Shown here: in pieces, positions 10,636 to 20,715 of the stretch
Layout of the letters: each line of letters starts with the position of its first letter
How positions within the stretch are numbered: the first letter of the stretch is position 1
From: Aradus depressus
Taxonomy: Eukaryota; Arthropoda; Insecta; Hemiptera; Aradidae
NCBI GenBank assembly: GCA_963662175.1
Contig: OY759219.1
Location: forward strand, 25,834,908-25,898,907
Direction: 5' to 3'
DNA: 64,000 nt
Notes under the pieces: model-generated
Databases searched by the model: none
What the model was told of the DNA's origin: nothing
What the model saw: only the letters and a program-made list of their open reading frames with translations
Made by a program: the position numbers and the translations under genes

Positions 10636-10770
10636 TTATTACCAAAAACATTATAGATGTACATATTACGTACAATATCTGGAATTTTTGGAATAATTTC
10701 TGAAATAATACAATATAATTCATGAATAAAAAGCAACTTAAAATAGAATAAGAGCGACCGTGTCGTTGAA
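10636..10770 (+). repeat. Left copy of an approx. 140-bp direct repeat
   Basis: Starts ATTACCAAAAACATTATAGA and ends near AATAGAATAAGAGCGAC. A diverged direct copy is at 11572-11720. Between them lies a LINE fragment on the minus strand. Could be a remnant LTR pair or a local duplication. Confidence 0.6.
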
Positions 10771-11019
10771 GATTAAGAACAAATAGTGGTTTTTTTTGGG
10801 TTTTTTTTTTCTCTCTTCTTAAGGCATTTCGACATGGGTGCCTGATGGATGCAGGTCTGTGGGGATCCTAGCAGGCTAATTTGGATAGGCGTAGATTAAT
10901 AATAATAAAGAAGATATGTACGGAATAGAAAGGCTACGTGATGAAGATAATTTTGTTTTATAATTTAGATAAGAGATTTTTGAATTGTAAGAAATGAAAA
11001 AGTTGGGTTATTTGGAAGC

Positions 11020-11575
11020 TATTATTGGATAGAATTTCGGAAATATGCACCGCAAGGTTGCGTTTTTCACGCTGGGGACTATGTGCCATGCATTCCATTA
11101 GAATGTGTCTGACAGACAGTCCGACCGCGCAGGAGTGACACAGAGGAGGGGGGTTCCTCCATCAGATATCCATGGGTCAGCCTCGTGTGCCCTATACAAC
11201 TGAATTAAAATTACTTCTTTCCTTTTTTCTGTTATTGAAGTGTTCCAGACTCGAGTGGAGCTTTTAATGGTCCTTAGTTTATTATCTGTCACACCGAGCC
11301 ACCGAATCTGCCATTTGATCCAAACTCTTTTCTTGATGTAGGCAACGAAGTCACTTACAGGGACTTCGGATGTGGGTAGTCCTTCTAGTATGGCACGCCT
11401 GGCATTCCTGTCTGCTGACTCATTACCTGCAATGCCACCTGGGATCCAGAGGAAGGTAACTGAAGTCTGGTTTCTTCTTAATGACCATAGGACCATCAGT
11501 ATATTTTGGACAAGGAGCTCTTCTGTATTCAGAAGATATTGTTTTTTGATGGCAATGGTTTAATTCCGGTCTATT
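11020..11575 (-). pseudogene. LINE RNase H domain and C-terminal zinc knuckle fragment
   Basis: The minus frame shows SVTFLWIPGGIAGNESADRN, matching the RNase H C-terminal pattern of I/Jockey-type LINEs (FxWIPGHxGIxGNExAD). About 100 residues later a one-base frameshift near 11148 gives CHSC then SVRHILMEC, a Cx2Cx8Hx4C knuckle, then MAHSPQREKRNLAVHISE. The H of the usual WIPGH is G here. The endonuclease and reverse transcriptase are absent. Confidence 0.85.
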
Positions 11576-11720
11576 ACCAAAAACATTATAGATGTATTAA
11601 GTACAATATCTGAAATTTTTGTTTTATGATTTATCGTAGAATATAATAATAATAAAAAGAAAAATACGATATCAAATAAATTTAAAATAGAATAAGAGCG
11701 ACATGTCTTTCAAGGTTAAG
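11572..11720 (+). repeat. Right copy of the approx. 140-bp direct repeat
   Basis: Diverged copy of 10636-10770, sharing ATTACCAAAAACATTATAGA, TACAATATCTG and AATAGAATAAGAGCGAC. Confidence 0.6.
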
Positions 11721-11868
11721 CTACTTTGATATCGTATTTTGTATTTTTCTGCTTCTGACGAAAGTATTCATCAGCTTTTAACGCTGTATCTTTTTTTGTT
11801 TTTATGTACATATTTTACATTAAGGGTATCATAACAAAAAATATCGATCAATACTAGAAATCTGTACA

Positions 11869-12478
11869 TTAGGGTGGAACGAAAAAATCACCTTTTGATT
11901 TTTAATTTGGAATAGCGCGGAAAAGTTGCCTTTTAGTGTAGATAAGATAAATAAAAAATATGAAAAATATTGGAGTACGTCTTGAGGTGCCGCAAGGTCC
12001 TTAAAGTTTCATAAAAACACACTTTTTTGGAACTTTTTCAAAGATTTTTGCGAGTCTCGATTATGTGATTTTTAATTTGAAATAGTGCAGAAAAGTTGCC
12101 TTTTAGTGTAGATAAGATAAATTAAAAATATGAAAAATATTGGAGTACATCTTGAGGTGCCGCAAGGACCAGTTTAATGTGGCAATGAAGTAGAAACAAA
12201 CATTTTGCAGCTGTAACATTTGTAATCATTAAGGATACAGAAGTAAGAAATACAAAGTAACATTATATGTACGAGAAATTCATAAAAAATAATTTATCAA
12301 ATTTTAAAATTTTTCATTTTTTTTACAAACTTTAAGCTCTTTGCGGCACCTCAAGATGTTGTAGTACTGCAACGAATTTTTTAAAAATTCTTTTTGAACT
12401 TAAAAGGCAACTTTTTTCCACTATTACCAAACTAATAACTAAAAAAAATTTTAGAAGGACATTTTCGTTCCACCCTAA
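11869..12478. mobile_element. TIR element with TTAGGGTGGAACG ends (610 bp)
   Basis: Ends read TTAGGGTGGAACGAAAA and its reverse complement. TGTACA flanks both ends (11863-11868 and 12479-12484), a candidate 6-bp duplication, though that sequence is palindromic and could belong to the TIR. Inside, a block of about 108 bp (GCCTTTTAGTGTAGATAAG, CTTGAGGTGCCGCAAGG) occurs twice directly at about 11897 and 12068 and once inverted near 12335-12430. No transposase. Superfamily unresolved. Confidence 0.75.
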
Positions 12479-13020
12479 TGTACATGAATGAAAACAAAAC
12501 CAAAATAGGATCTTTTTTTGTAGATTTGAGGGAGAGGAATACATTGCTTTATCTTCTGTCTCTCTCACAGTTATCTAAGTATAGTCATGACTGTTATACA
12601 GAAAGAAAAATGTACCTAATCAAAAATATTTCTGACAAATATTGTCCATTTGCAAATACCTTAAAGATAAGGTCAACCTCATTGAAATATTAAATTTATA
12701 ATTACATCGTAGGTACGTCAACTCATATTATTTTTCATAAATAAATATTCCTAAAAAAAGAAGAAACAAGTACACTACCTGCATAAGTACACAGCAAATA
12801 CCACAAATGTGATTAAAATGCAATATTTTTACAATGAATAAATATTAGAATGTGTATTTGTTATATGTTAACATGTACATTATAATTATAATGTACACAC
12901 ATTATCTTACTCCCTTTAATTGGATCCTTGTTAATTGTAAATGGACTAAAGAATTTAATTTATATGAATTTAATAATATTCATTCGTATATATCACAATA
13001 ATGGTTGTTATATGTTGTCT
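12479..13020. other. AT-rich stretch without a recognised feature
   Basis: Short open frames only; no domain recognised. Confidence 0.4.
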
Positions 13021-13185
13021 TTCCATTGTTTTATTTCCGACCAGAACCGGTTATCAAAGCATTTGCGTCATCATCAGTGACATTATCCCACCCGTATCGT
13101 GTTTCATTTAGACTCTATATTGTACGGTGCCACTGATGATGTTAATTTTAATGTTCTGTTTGGGAATAAAACAATGGGAAGACGT
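13021..13185. ncRNA. Inverted pair of decayed family B hammerheads (B2 minus, B3 plus)
   Basis: Left half on the minus strand holds CTGATGA, GACGC and AACCGG with GAAA changed to GATA (about 13040-13081). Right half on the plus strand begins GTGCCACTGATGATG at about 13123 and ends AATAAAACAATGGGAAGACG. The two tails face each other across about 40 bp. Neither keeps a full core. Confidence 0.6.
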
Positions 13186-13455
13186 ATTTTATTTATTTCT
13201 GAAATATCGTACAACATCCCTAACAATCACATATGATACCAATTTTTTTTCGTACATTGATTGCAGGGGTGGGTTTTGTACTCATGTTATACATAGTATG
13301 AAGGCCCATATAACAATCCCTCACAAGTATTTAACTACATACTCTCTCTACCTCTTTAATGAAGCCTTTTCGTTTTCGAATCTCTGTTTCCTTAACTGAT
13401 CTTGGTTGAGAAACGTCTAACCTCCATCAGAGATGTGAATAACATATTTATTTAC
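13186..13455. other. Stretch without a recognised feature
   Basis: One 90-codon frame crosses here but begins inside the decayed ribozyme and matches no family I know. Confidence 0.3.
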
Positions 13456-13839
13456 TTCCCCAAATATACTCCAGAAGTATAAGGAAAGTTATGTAATCGA
13501 TGTTTTTGCCAGAATTTCATGTTTTTCAAAAACAAATTTCTGGCTGACTGTATGTCTCTGTGCGTGTCTGTGAACATAACTCCCGATAGAATAAATGTAA
13601 CAACACAAATTTTTTATGTATTCAGAAACCAATAGTCTATCGTTTTTTAACCAAATCGATTCGAAGGGGGAGAAGGAGAGGGCGACATAACTCTAATAAT
13701 ATAAAAACTCAATTAACTGCCGTTGTAGTGAATATATTGGCATGAAATTTCATATGTGAAATGAAAACCCTATAAGGAGGACACCTATAAGTCATAGAAA
13801 TAAAAGACATTGTTTTCCCACTTTATTATGTTTATTTTG

Positions 13840-13881
13840 ACCAGAACCGGTTTTCAACGCGACAGCGTCATCATCAGTGGT
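13840..13881 (-). ncRNA. Hammerhead ribozyme, PLE family B (copy B4)
   Basis: On the minus strand: stem I ACCA; CTGATGA; extra T; stem II GACGC-TGTC-GCGTT with a final G.U pair; GAAA; palindromic stem III AACC/GGTT counting the last A of GAAA; cleavage base C; stem I TGGT. All core bases are present. Confidence 0.8.
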
Positions 13882-14177
13882 TCATCTAGGATAGAATACA
13901 TAAAATATACAAATAATGAAACGTATAAATCTTAAAGGATCAGGTACAGAGTAACAAAACAAAAAATTAAACTTACCCCAACCACACAGCACAGCGGTTA
14001 AAGTACAACTTTTATTGTACATATGTACATTGTATTTATAATGAAGGGAACGCTAATACAATATTTTATTACTTCACTAATATCCTATAAATAAATTATA
14101 ATAAATACATAGTTGAAAATCAAATATTTATAAAAAATAGAAATAAAAGACGATGTCTTCCCACTGTTTTATTTTAC

Positions 14178-14215
14178 ACCAGAACCGGTTTTCGACGCAA
14201 GTCATCATCAGTGGT
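14178..14215 (-). ncRNA. Hammerhead ribozyme, PLE family B (copy B5, short stem II)
   Basis: Same order as copy B4, but stem II is shortened to GAC-TTGC-GTC by a four-base deletion that keeps the pairing. Stem I ACCA/TGGT and stem III AACC/GGTT are complete. Confidence 0.75.
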
Positions 14216-14945
14216 TCATCAATCATAGAATAACAAAATATACAAATAATAAAAAGTATAAATAATTCTTAAAGCATCAGGGTACAGAGTAAGAAAATAA
14301 AATTATACAATTAACCTACCCCACCACACAGCACAGCGGTTAAAGTACAACTGGCATAGCTCTAAGGGGTGGGGATAGCTAGGTTCATTCACTCTCTCTA
14401 TATACAAAAACATTCATTCTAATATATACAATAACTATAATAAATCTCTGCATAATAGTAACTTAATAAAATTCACCTTATATCCAAAGGAATTTTTGTC
14501 ATGAAATATAATTAATAAAAATACGAATTGAAAATATATAAAATAAAATATATTTATAACAACCAGCAAAAAAAAAAAAAAAAAAAAAAAAAGTTTACAA
14601 TACATCTCCTATAGGACAGCTACTTGCCTTAGTTTGGAACCAGTCTCTCAGACCAGGTAGGTCAGGCAGAGAAGGGAGTTCTTAACCTCTACTTTTTTGT
14701 TATGACTGTTCGTATCCCCTCATTTATCGCATATGGACACCTATCAGTTTTCAGCAGATTCAGCCGAAGAAAAGAGGAAATTAGAGAGGGCGGTCAACTC
14801 AGAAACCATAATAACTGCCGATGTAATGAATGTATCGACATATAATTCATTATAAGGATTCAGAAACACCCTTTGTAAGTCAATTATTTATTAATTCGTT
14901 CTGGGGAAGAACATTTCTGGTGATTCACTGACGACTTTTTTATTC

Positions 14946-15304
14946 GTCTGATTGGATGTTTAAAGAAGGCCTCTCAAATATCAAATCTAAATGAAAATAA
15001 TAAGATTCAAAGAGGCGACCTAAAACAATAATTAACAATTCCATCGATCTGCATAATGGATAGGTTTGAGAATCCGAACCTATACGATAATTACTGAAAA
15101 TGGATCCCCAATCTAATTGTAAGTGATCATGCTATTAATTCCTTTGAGTTACTTCATAAGTGACTCTTCGATTCAGTTCAAGTTCTGCGTCAGTTGCGTG
15201 GCCTTTAATAATGTTTATATTTGAAAGAACTTTACAATAGATTAATAACAGCTTAACTACAAAAAATGTATTGCACTAAGATAAAATAATTTCACTATAA
15301 CAAA
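14946..15304. other. Stretch without a recognised feature
   Basis: No gene or known repeat recognised. Confidence 0.4.
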
Positions 15305-15387
15305 AATTAATTCATAAAATAAAATGATAGATAAAACACTTTTTTTTAAACATTTATATTGTCTAATTCCACAAACATATACTTAAA

Positions 15388-15423
15388 TGTGTACCGGTTT
15401 CGGCTTACGCCATCGTCAGCACA
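15388..15423 (-). ncRNA. Hammerhead ribozyme, PLE family A (copy A2)
   Basis: Identical in all ribozyme positions to copy A1: TGTG, CTGACGA, T, GGC-GTAA-GCC, GAAA, ACC/GGT stem III, A at the cleavage position, CACA. Confidence 0.85.
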
Positions 15424-15704
15424 ATGTTCAACAATAATTGATATATTTGCCAGGCATACATATTTATATTAACCTAAGAGTACCTGAGGTGAAAGGGTCC
15501 CCTACCTCTGGTAAAACCAGGAGGTGGAAATCTCTGTTCTAACGGTAATAACCAAGTGTGGACTTATTTGAAAAACAAGAAAATAAAATTAAAAATAAAA
15601 CCAAAAACTAACATTCCAAAAAAAAACAATATAACATAACTGTACAATATATATGTCTAAGCAGAAAATTATTTAACCTAGGTTAATATTGCCATGGATA
15701 TTTG

Positions 15705-15869
15705 TTAGCTGAGAGGGATTAACAAAGGAGAAAATTTGAAGTGTGTCTGGTCGTTCAGACAATTCCCATTTTTTCGAGTCCTATTAATTTCTAGCTGTTC
15801 CAGAGAATCTAATGGTCTACCTTTTTCACATAAGTGGAGGTATGTTATGCCGGTTGTTTCATTGAATGA
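15705..15869 (-). pseudogene. PLE protein C-terminal fragment
   Basis: The open piece contains TGITYLHLCEKGRPLDSLEQ, LEINRTRKNGNCLND and FKFSPLLIPLS then stop. The piece at 54392-54620 aligns along its length (TGIKYLHCCSKSRLLNSLEQ, LEIN, YFNYSPLL). Because the same region is followed by a hammerhead in both copies, I infer the C-terminal end of a Penelope-like reverse transcriptase/GIY-YIG protein. The GIY-YIG motif itself is not in the retained part, so the family call rests on context and pattern. Confidence 0.6.
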
Positions 15870-15975
15870 GTGAAAAGTGTTTTATCTATCATTTTATTTT
15901 ATTTATTAGTATTTCCACTATATCAACGCAGAACGCAAAAAAAAAAAAAAAAAAAAAAAAAATGTATTCGGACAT
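15870..15975 (+). repeat. Inverted PLE tail piece with A-run
   Basis: Carries AAGTGTTTTATCTATC, then TATTTCCACTATATCAACGC, AGAACGCAAA and an A-run of about 25, then TGTATTCGGACA. The same order is found in the other orientation at 38895-38990 next to hammerhead A3. PLEs often have inverted partial tail copies at their 5' end. Confidence 0.6.
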
Positions 15976-16640
15976 TCAAAAATTAATTCACTTCAAAACA
16001 ATTTCAGTCAACTTTAAAATCAATGTTTAAGCTTTAAAGGGATACTTTAAACTATAAAACAAATATTTCCCCTTTAAATTTTGGCCGAAAAGTAACGAAT
16101 GTTCCTGAAACGTAATTGCGGGCCTTATTTTCTTTCAAAAGGTTGACAAAAGTAAGTTCCCCCAACCGTTTTAGATTTCAAAGGATAACTTTCAAACCTC
16201 GAGAGCAGTGCTCATGCATCTATTATTAATTTATTAGTAACAATTGTTTTTAAATTTAATTAATATTTTATAAACGTGATTTGCATATTCATAAAACATT
16301 AAATAAAATACGCTTTTTAAGCGAGCTCGTAGTTTTAACGCTAAAACTAATTGATTTAAAGTTCCGTGACCATTTTAAGGCTTGCAAAGTTGAAGTTAAA
16401 ACTAATCATTTTAATGCGCAAACTATCCATTTTTAAGTTGCCAATGTTAAAGTTATTATTAAACATTTTAAAGTGCTAAATATCAATTGTATAGTTGAAT
16501 TTATTTTTTTTAAAGGGCAAATAATTGTTCACTGTCAGACTCAATGTTTACACTATGTACGATAGGTGAAGGATCTGACAGATGCACCTGCTCTGTAGTT
16601 GCTGGGATGAAGGTCACTGCCACACTCAATGTTTACACTG
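15976..16640. other. AT-rich stretch with scattered TTTAAAGT motifs
   Basis: Several AACTTTAAAA/TTTTAAAGT-like words recur at about 16010-16500. This may be another element with internal motif repetition, but I cannot define its ends. Confidence 0.3.
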
Positions 16641-16759
16641 AGCAATGTTTACACTCCGCTTGCCCGCGCGCTCCAAATTATACATCCGAGCAGCACATAT
16701 ATTAATAAATGGGGAATATATGATGTTCGTCAAATACAGAAATTATGTAACAACGTCGT

Positions 16760-17400
16760 TCCGCAGCTCTATGAAGTATAGGGGAAATTATGTAATCAAC
16801 CAGACATTCAATGTACTATTCATTTTTTTCCGACCCCCAGACTCAAAAACTGAAAATGAATTTTTCGTGTTCATTCATTCGATATATCGATAGTTATTAC
16901 GGTATTTGATTTGAGCCCTCTTCGACTCATCTTCCCCCTTCCCTTGGGCCAATTTCGTTGAAAATCAACAGTTGTCGTCCTTATTGTGTCCTGGATGAAC
17001 ATATATAATGTTGTGTCTAAACGTCATATTACAGTTGCAGTTATTTAGGATTTTGAACACAACCCCTCCTTCTCTGGACCCCTTGAGCCGTGTCGGTTGA
17101 CAATAATTATGACAACAATTCTTATGTAACAATAATTGTTACGTGTAGAGTTTTTTTTTTTTTTTTTATATCACATATACAATTTCATGTAAAAATATTT
17201 ATTAAATCGACATTTATTTGAATTTCAATGTAAAGCCTCCCTCTTTTCCTCTCATGGTGCTCTGAACACATAAAATATTAAATATTAAATACTTAAATAT
17301 CGTGTCAATATATTCATTCTAATGGAGTTATCCTGTTCTGGCGTCCCCAGCTATACAGTTCAGGGTAAGTTACGTAATCGGTCATACATGTTCATTACAA
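16760..17400. repeat. Rearranged family C repeat (head plus, body minus)
   Basis: The head GAAGTATAGGGGAAATTATG and AGACTCAAAAACTG read on the plus strand. From about 16870 the body modules read on the minus strand (TTGAAAATCAACAG, GTTGCAGTTATTTAGG). A head-like CCCAGCTATACAGTTCAGGG lies near 17350. Confidence 0.6.
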
Positions 17401-17565
17401 TAATTATGTATGTGGATGACTATACTATGGTGCATGCATCATCTGATTTACGTCCAGATGCACAGGATTCATGAAGGCACTTCGAGAGTGCGAGAAGTTG
17501 GTTTGATGCAAATGGACTCCGAAGACCAAGAAGATTCTGTTTGGGCTGGGCACAAATCCTTGACC
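17400..17565 (+). pseudogene. LINE reverse transcriptase fragment with YVDD box
   Basis: The plus frame reads IMYVDDYTMVHASSDL, a stop, then SARSWFDANGLRRP, matching the catalytic YxDD box and the following WFxxNxL segment of LINE reverse transcriptases. Only about 50 residues remain, with one stop. Confidence 0.65.
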
Positions 17566-17599
17566 CCTTTTTAGAAAAGGTTAAGATTTTGCTAATTAC

Positions 17600-17700
17600 C
17601 TTTCCTTATTTATATTTTATGTGTATTCGTTCGTAGATGTGCCACTGATGATGACACTGTTGCGTTGAAAACCGATTCTGGTCGTAAATAAAACAGTGGG
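17600..17700 (+). ncRNA. Hammerhead, PLE family B, mildly decayed (copy B6)
   Basis: CTGATGA at 17644-17650, extra T, stem II GACAC-TGTT-GCGTT (one mismatch), GAAA, stem III AACC/GATT (one mismatch), stem I GCCA/TGGT. A downstream block of about 45 bp (TTTTTTCCTCTATGAGAAAT) is duplicated in tandem at 17705-17782. Confidence 0.65.
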
Positions 17701-18222
17701 AAGACAACGTTTTTTTCCTCTATGAGAAATCTGGTCTTACAACAACGTTTTTTTCCTCTATGAGAAATCTGGTCTTACAACATCATCCTAATAAACGTGA
17801 AGTCTTTGTAAATACCAAATTTTAAAAAAAAACTACACAACATTTATAAAAATTTTCTAGTAACTATTTGACTTCTGAGTTCCGAATGAATTTAGTTTTT
17901 AGAAACTTTTTACTTCGTAAGTAGTGAACTCATGTTTTCCGACCTTCAGATTCTAATTATAAAAAAAAAAATGTCTGTGTGTGTCCTGTAAACACGATAA
18001 CTCCCGATAGAATGAATGTATTAACAAAAAATTTTATATGTAAATCCAAAACCCTCTAAAGACGACACCTATTAATTTTCAGCAATATCGACCAAAAGAA
18101 AGGGAGGATTAGGGAGAGGGCTTAACAGAAGAACTCTAATAACAGCCGAGAGAATGAATGTATCGACACGAAATTTTATACGTGTGACCAAAACTCCATA
18201 AGGACAATCTCTATCGATTTTT

Positions 18223-18512
18223 GAGGGTGCCGGTAGCTCAGTGGTATGCGTGCTTGTCTTCAGAGCTCAAGAACGTGGGTTCGAAACCCGACCGAAGCCC
18301 TTAGTTTATTTTATCTGGGAAGTAAAATAAACTTGAGCATGCCGTCCTTTGGATAGGACGTTAAGCTATGGTACGATGTCAGGAATTTATGGTAGGCAAA
18401 ATTTAGGTCTCCCACAGTAGTCGGGCTCAGGTCCAAGAGTAATGAAAAAGCGTTCTGGTAGTAGGCGATATGACCTCGTAAGTAAGCCCGGCCATGAGTC
18501 ATATAACCTAAC
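18223..18512 (+). mobile_element. tRNA-derived SINE, complete, with target duplication
   Basis: Starts GAGGGTGCCGGTAGCTCAGT. The RNA polymerase III A box is TAGCTCAGTGGTATG and the B box GGTTCGAAACC. The SINE body follows (TTAGTTTATTTTATCTGGGA, AGGCGATATGACCTCG) and the end is CCTAACCTAAC. The flanks CTATCGATTTTT are identical at 18211-18222 and 18513-18524. About 25 relatives, mostly partial, are in the window. Confidence 0.92.
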
Positions 18513-18706
18513 CTATCGATTTTTAGTCAAATAGACATAAGGGAAGAGGGGCATGGCTTAACAGAAAAAGTCCATTAACTGTATTCAGATGAAATCTCAT
18601 ATGTAAATTCGGAACCCCATAGTTCATTAAATTTCACCGGAATCAGCCGAAGGGGAGAGGGGGGGGGGGGGGGGGTTCAGAGGGGAGCTCAACTTAAAAA
18701 TCACAA

Positions 18707-19575
18707 TATAATAATAATAATAAACGTCTTTATTTATTTTTATTTTTTTACAAATATACATTAATAATATTGACCGACAATACTCATGGTCAAATTGACG
18801 GTCTGAGGGGTTATCTCTTCTATTTCTACTCGATAATACACATATATAAAAATGACAAAATAAAAATAAAATAATTCAAATACAAATTCAGTAATTTACA
18901 AAATTGATCCTTTAAAAAAAAACTAACAAAAAATAAAAAACATCTTCCTGTTTATATATTATCAATAATTAAATTCTGAAACTATCTCAAATCTATAATT
19001 GCAGGCGGCTTTGCAATAGTCCATTTACATATTCAATAAACTGCAAATAGCTTAACTCTGCTTTACTACAATAAATAAAACGAAATTTTTTTAAGATGGG
19101 GCATACGGCAATAAAGTGAAACACATATCGTCCCTTAAGCAGCAACACCGCATAACTCAATTTTTGCCCAAATTGAGTTATGCGTATCGTTGGATTCGTA
19201 TTTTCGCGGGAAAGAAGCTCAGATTACTAGTTTCACTCTACCGGCCACTAGGAGCGTGAAAAACGTAAAAAAGACAACACCACACATCTCAACCCTACCT
19301 GCAAACAGCTCATAACTCAACACCATAAATACCAGCCTTTTCAATTATATTACTTTTGGTTCAAACAAATAATAAATATTTGATCAAATAAATATTGTAG
19401 CACTCGTTGATAAAGTAAAATTACTACAATAATCATTTAAAATAAGTTGTTCCTCTTTCCTGTAAACCTCTCAAAATTGAGATATGCCGTGTTGCTGCTT
19501 AAGCGACGATATTCATCTTGTTTGTTATTACACATGGAGCAAAATTTGATTTCCTTAGTGTAAGAATACTTATTT
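18707..19575 (-). pseudogene. CR1-like LINE 3' end, interrupted by a TA-target MITE
   Basis: On the minus strand the frame has CSMCNNKQDE, is broken by the MITE at 19128-19509, and continues VFHFIAVCPILKKFRFIYCS, AELSYLQFIEYVNGLLQSRL, stop. The two halves make a C-x2-C...H-x4-C knuckle. The 3' end is AATAAAGACG followed by a (TTA)n-like tail near 18707-18735, typical of CR1-like LINE tails. No reverse transcriptase core is left. Confidence 0.75.
19128..19509. mobile_element. TA-target MITE (382 bp)
   Basis: TIRs of about 36 bp share CTTAAGCAGCAACAC and GCATA(A/T)CTCAATTTT. TA flanks both ends (19126-19127, 19510-19511). Excising it with one TA restores an uninterrupted LINE zinc-knuckle frame. 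The left TIR is followed by an inverted copy of itself, so 19150-19185 is a hairpin with 15-bp arms. The motif CATAACTCAA recurs inside. Confidence 0.85.
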
Positions 19576-19739
19576 TAATTCCAATAACTGCCGATGTAAT
19601 GAATGTATCGACATGAAATTTTATATTTAATATCAAAGGATGGTACACAAAACTGTCGATTGGCTTTGGATGATAATCGATTAATTCGTTCTGGGGAAGT
19701 AAATAGACGGTGATTCACGTACGACTTTTTAAAGTTATC

Positions 19740-20020
19740 ATTTGAACGCTGCCACAGTTTGTATGGACTACCTTACCTTCAGTAGAGTACTATCTGAAGC
19801 TAATATCTTCGTTGGGAATTGGGTTAACACACAAAATGGGTTATCCTCACCGTGTATATTGTATCCTATACGATACTTTAAATTGCCTTTTATAACAACG
19901 CCTTATCTGGCGATAAATTGAACTTTCAGCTAACCAAAGCTATCCTTAACAGCGATACCCAATTGCTACCGTCATAACACCCAGTTAGTCCATGGTGGTC
20001 ACTTGAAAAAGGTCTATATT
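19740..20020. other. Stretch without a recognised feature
   Basis: No gene or known repeat recognised. Confidence 0.4.
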
Positions 20021-20021
20021 A

Positions 20022-20312
20022 ATAACTATTTAGACTCATGCCCGCGCTCTGACTACGCGGTTATATTGCCTACTACCAAAGGGCTCTTTCGTCACTCTGG
20101 TGGACATGAGCCCGAGTCTTAAATTTTTATTCATCTAGGGCCGGGGTCTTTAACGAGTAACTGACATCGTACAGGCTCGGGACTATCGCTCAAAGTCCCA
20201 TCCGAAGGACGGTGTGCTTAAGTTTATTTTACCTCCCTAATAAAATAAACTGAGGGCCTCCGCCGAGTTCAGTAATAAGCAAGCACGCATACCACAGAGC
20301 TACCAGCGCCCT
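20022..20312 (-). mobile_element. tRNA-derived SINE copy
   Basis: Near full length, minus strand. The right end GCTACCAGCGCCCTC is the reverse of the tRNA-like start. The B box is damaged. Confidence 0.85.
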
Positions 20313-20329
20313 CTAAATGAGGTTGGCTT

Positions 20330-20715
20330 CTCGTTGTTTTATTTTCGACCAGGTTTTCATTGTAACTGCGTCATTATCAGTGGCACATCTATGAATGAAT
20401 ACATACAAAATAAAAATAATGAAAGATAACTAAGTCTTAAAGCATCAGGGTGTAGACTAACAAAAAATAAGCATAATAAAAAAAAAAAACACTTATCCCA
20501 CTCGTACAGAAAATAGAGACAAAAAAAGGGGCGTCTATATTGTACGGGTGGGATAGTAAGCAAGTTTTTTATTTTGTTACTCTGTACCCTGATGCATTAA
20601 GATTTTGCTAATTACCTTTCATCATTTATATTTTATGTGTATTCGTTCGTAGATGTGCCACTGAAGATGACGCTGTTGCATTGAAAACCAATTCCGGTCG
20701 CAAATTAAACAGTGT
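20330..20715. mobile_element. Head-to-head inverted pair of PLE family B tails (B7 minus, B8 plus)
   Basis: Left arm, minus strand, has a decayed hammerhead at 20348-20384 (CTGATAA, stem III deleted). Right arm, plus strand, has one at 20657-20699: CTGAAGA, GACGC-TGTT-GCATT, GAAA, AACCAATT. The arms, about 170 bp, also share CATCAGGGTxxAGA / TCTGTACCCTGATG and meet across about 30 bp. Confidence 0.75.

Larger units (their letters stand above)
13792..14727 (-). mobile_element. Two tandem PLE family B tails
   Basis: Two minus-strand copies follow each other. Both contain a hammerhead, then TTCATC..., AAAATATACAAATAAT, GGTACAGAGTAA and CCACACAGCACAGCGGTTAA. An A-run of about 24 lies at 14570-14592. 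No PLE coding segment was recognised. Confidence 0.7.
13459..14945 (+). repeat. Family C repeat split by PLE family B copies
   Basis: Left half 13459-13791 has the head (CCAGAAGTATAAGGAAAG) and one body module up to GGACACCTAT. Right half about 14728-14945 resumes with GGACACCTATCAGTTTTCAG and ends at GGTGATTCACTGACGAC. The repeated GGACACCTAT looks like a target duplication around the inserted PLE material. Confidence 0.7.
15305..15870 (-). mobile_element. Penelope-like element, family A, with C-terminal coding piece (copy A2)
   Basis: On the minus strand: coding piece 15869-15705, noncoding tail, hammerhead 15423-15388, then the GTTTGTGGAATTAGACAAT tail to about 15305. Its 5' end abuts an inverted piece of its own tail (15870-15975). 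Confidence 0.8.
17860..19730 (+). repeat. Family C repeat carrying a SINE and a LINE (three-layer nest)
   Basis: Left part 17930-18222 has ACTCCCGATAGAATGAATG and two body modules. It is split by the SINE at 18223-18512, continues to about 18706 with a G homopolymer at 18659-18676, is split again by a LINE piece, and resumes at about 19576 to end GGTGATTCACGTACGAC near 19728. Confidence 0.75.

Noticed and set aside
16010..16500. Another element with inner motif repetition (TTTAAAGT)
   Set aside because: The word is short and AT-rich, no TIR or target duplication could be placed, so chance is likely.
18236..18300. Functional tRNA gene at SINE heads
   Set aside because: A and B boxes are present, but the acceptor and anticodon arms do not fold convincingly and the sequence continues into a repeated SINE body.
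18311..18502. Short minus-strand frame
   Set aside because: Lies wholly inside a SINE and is not conserved between SINE copies.
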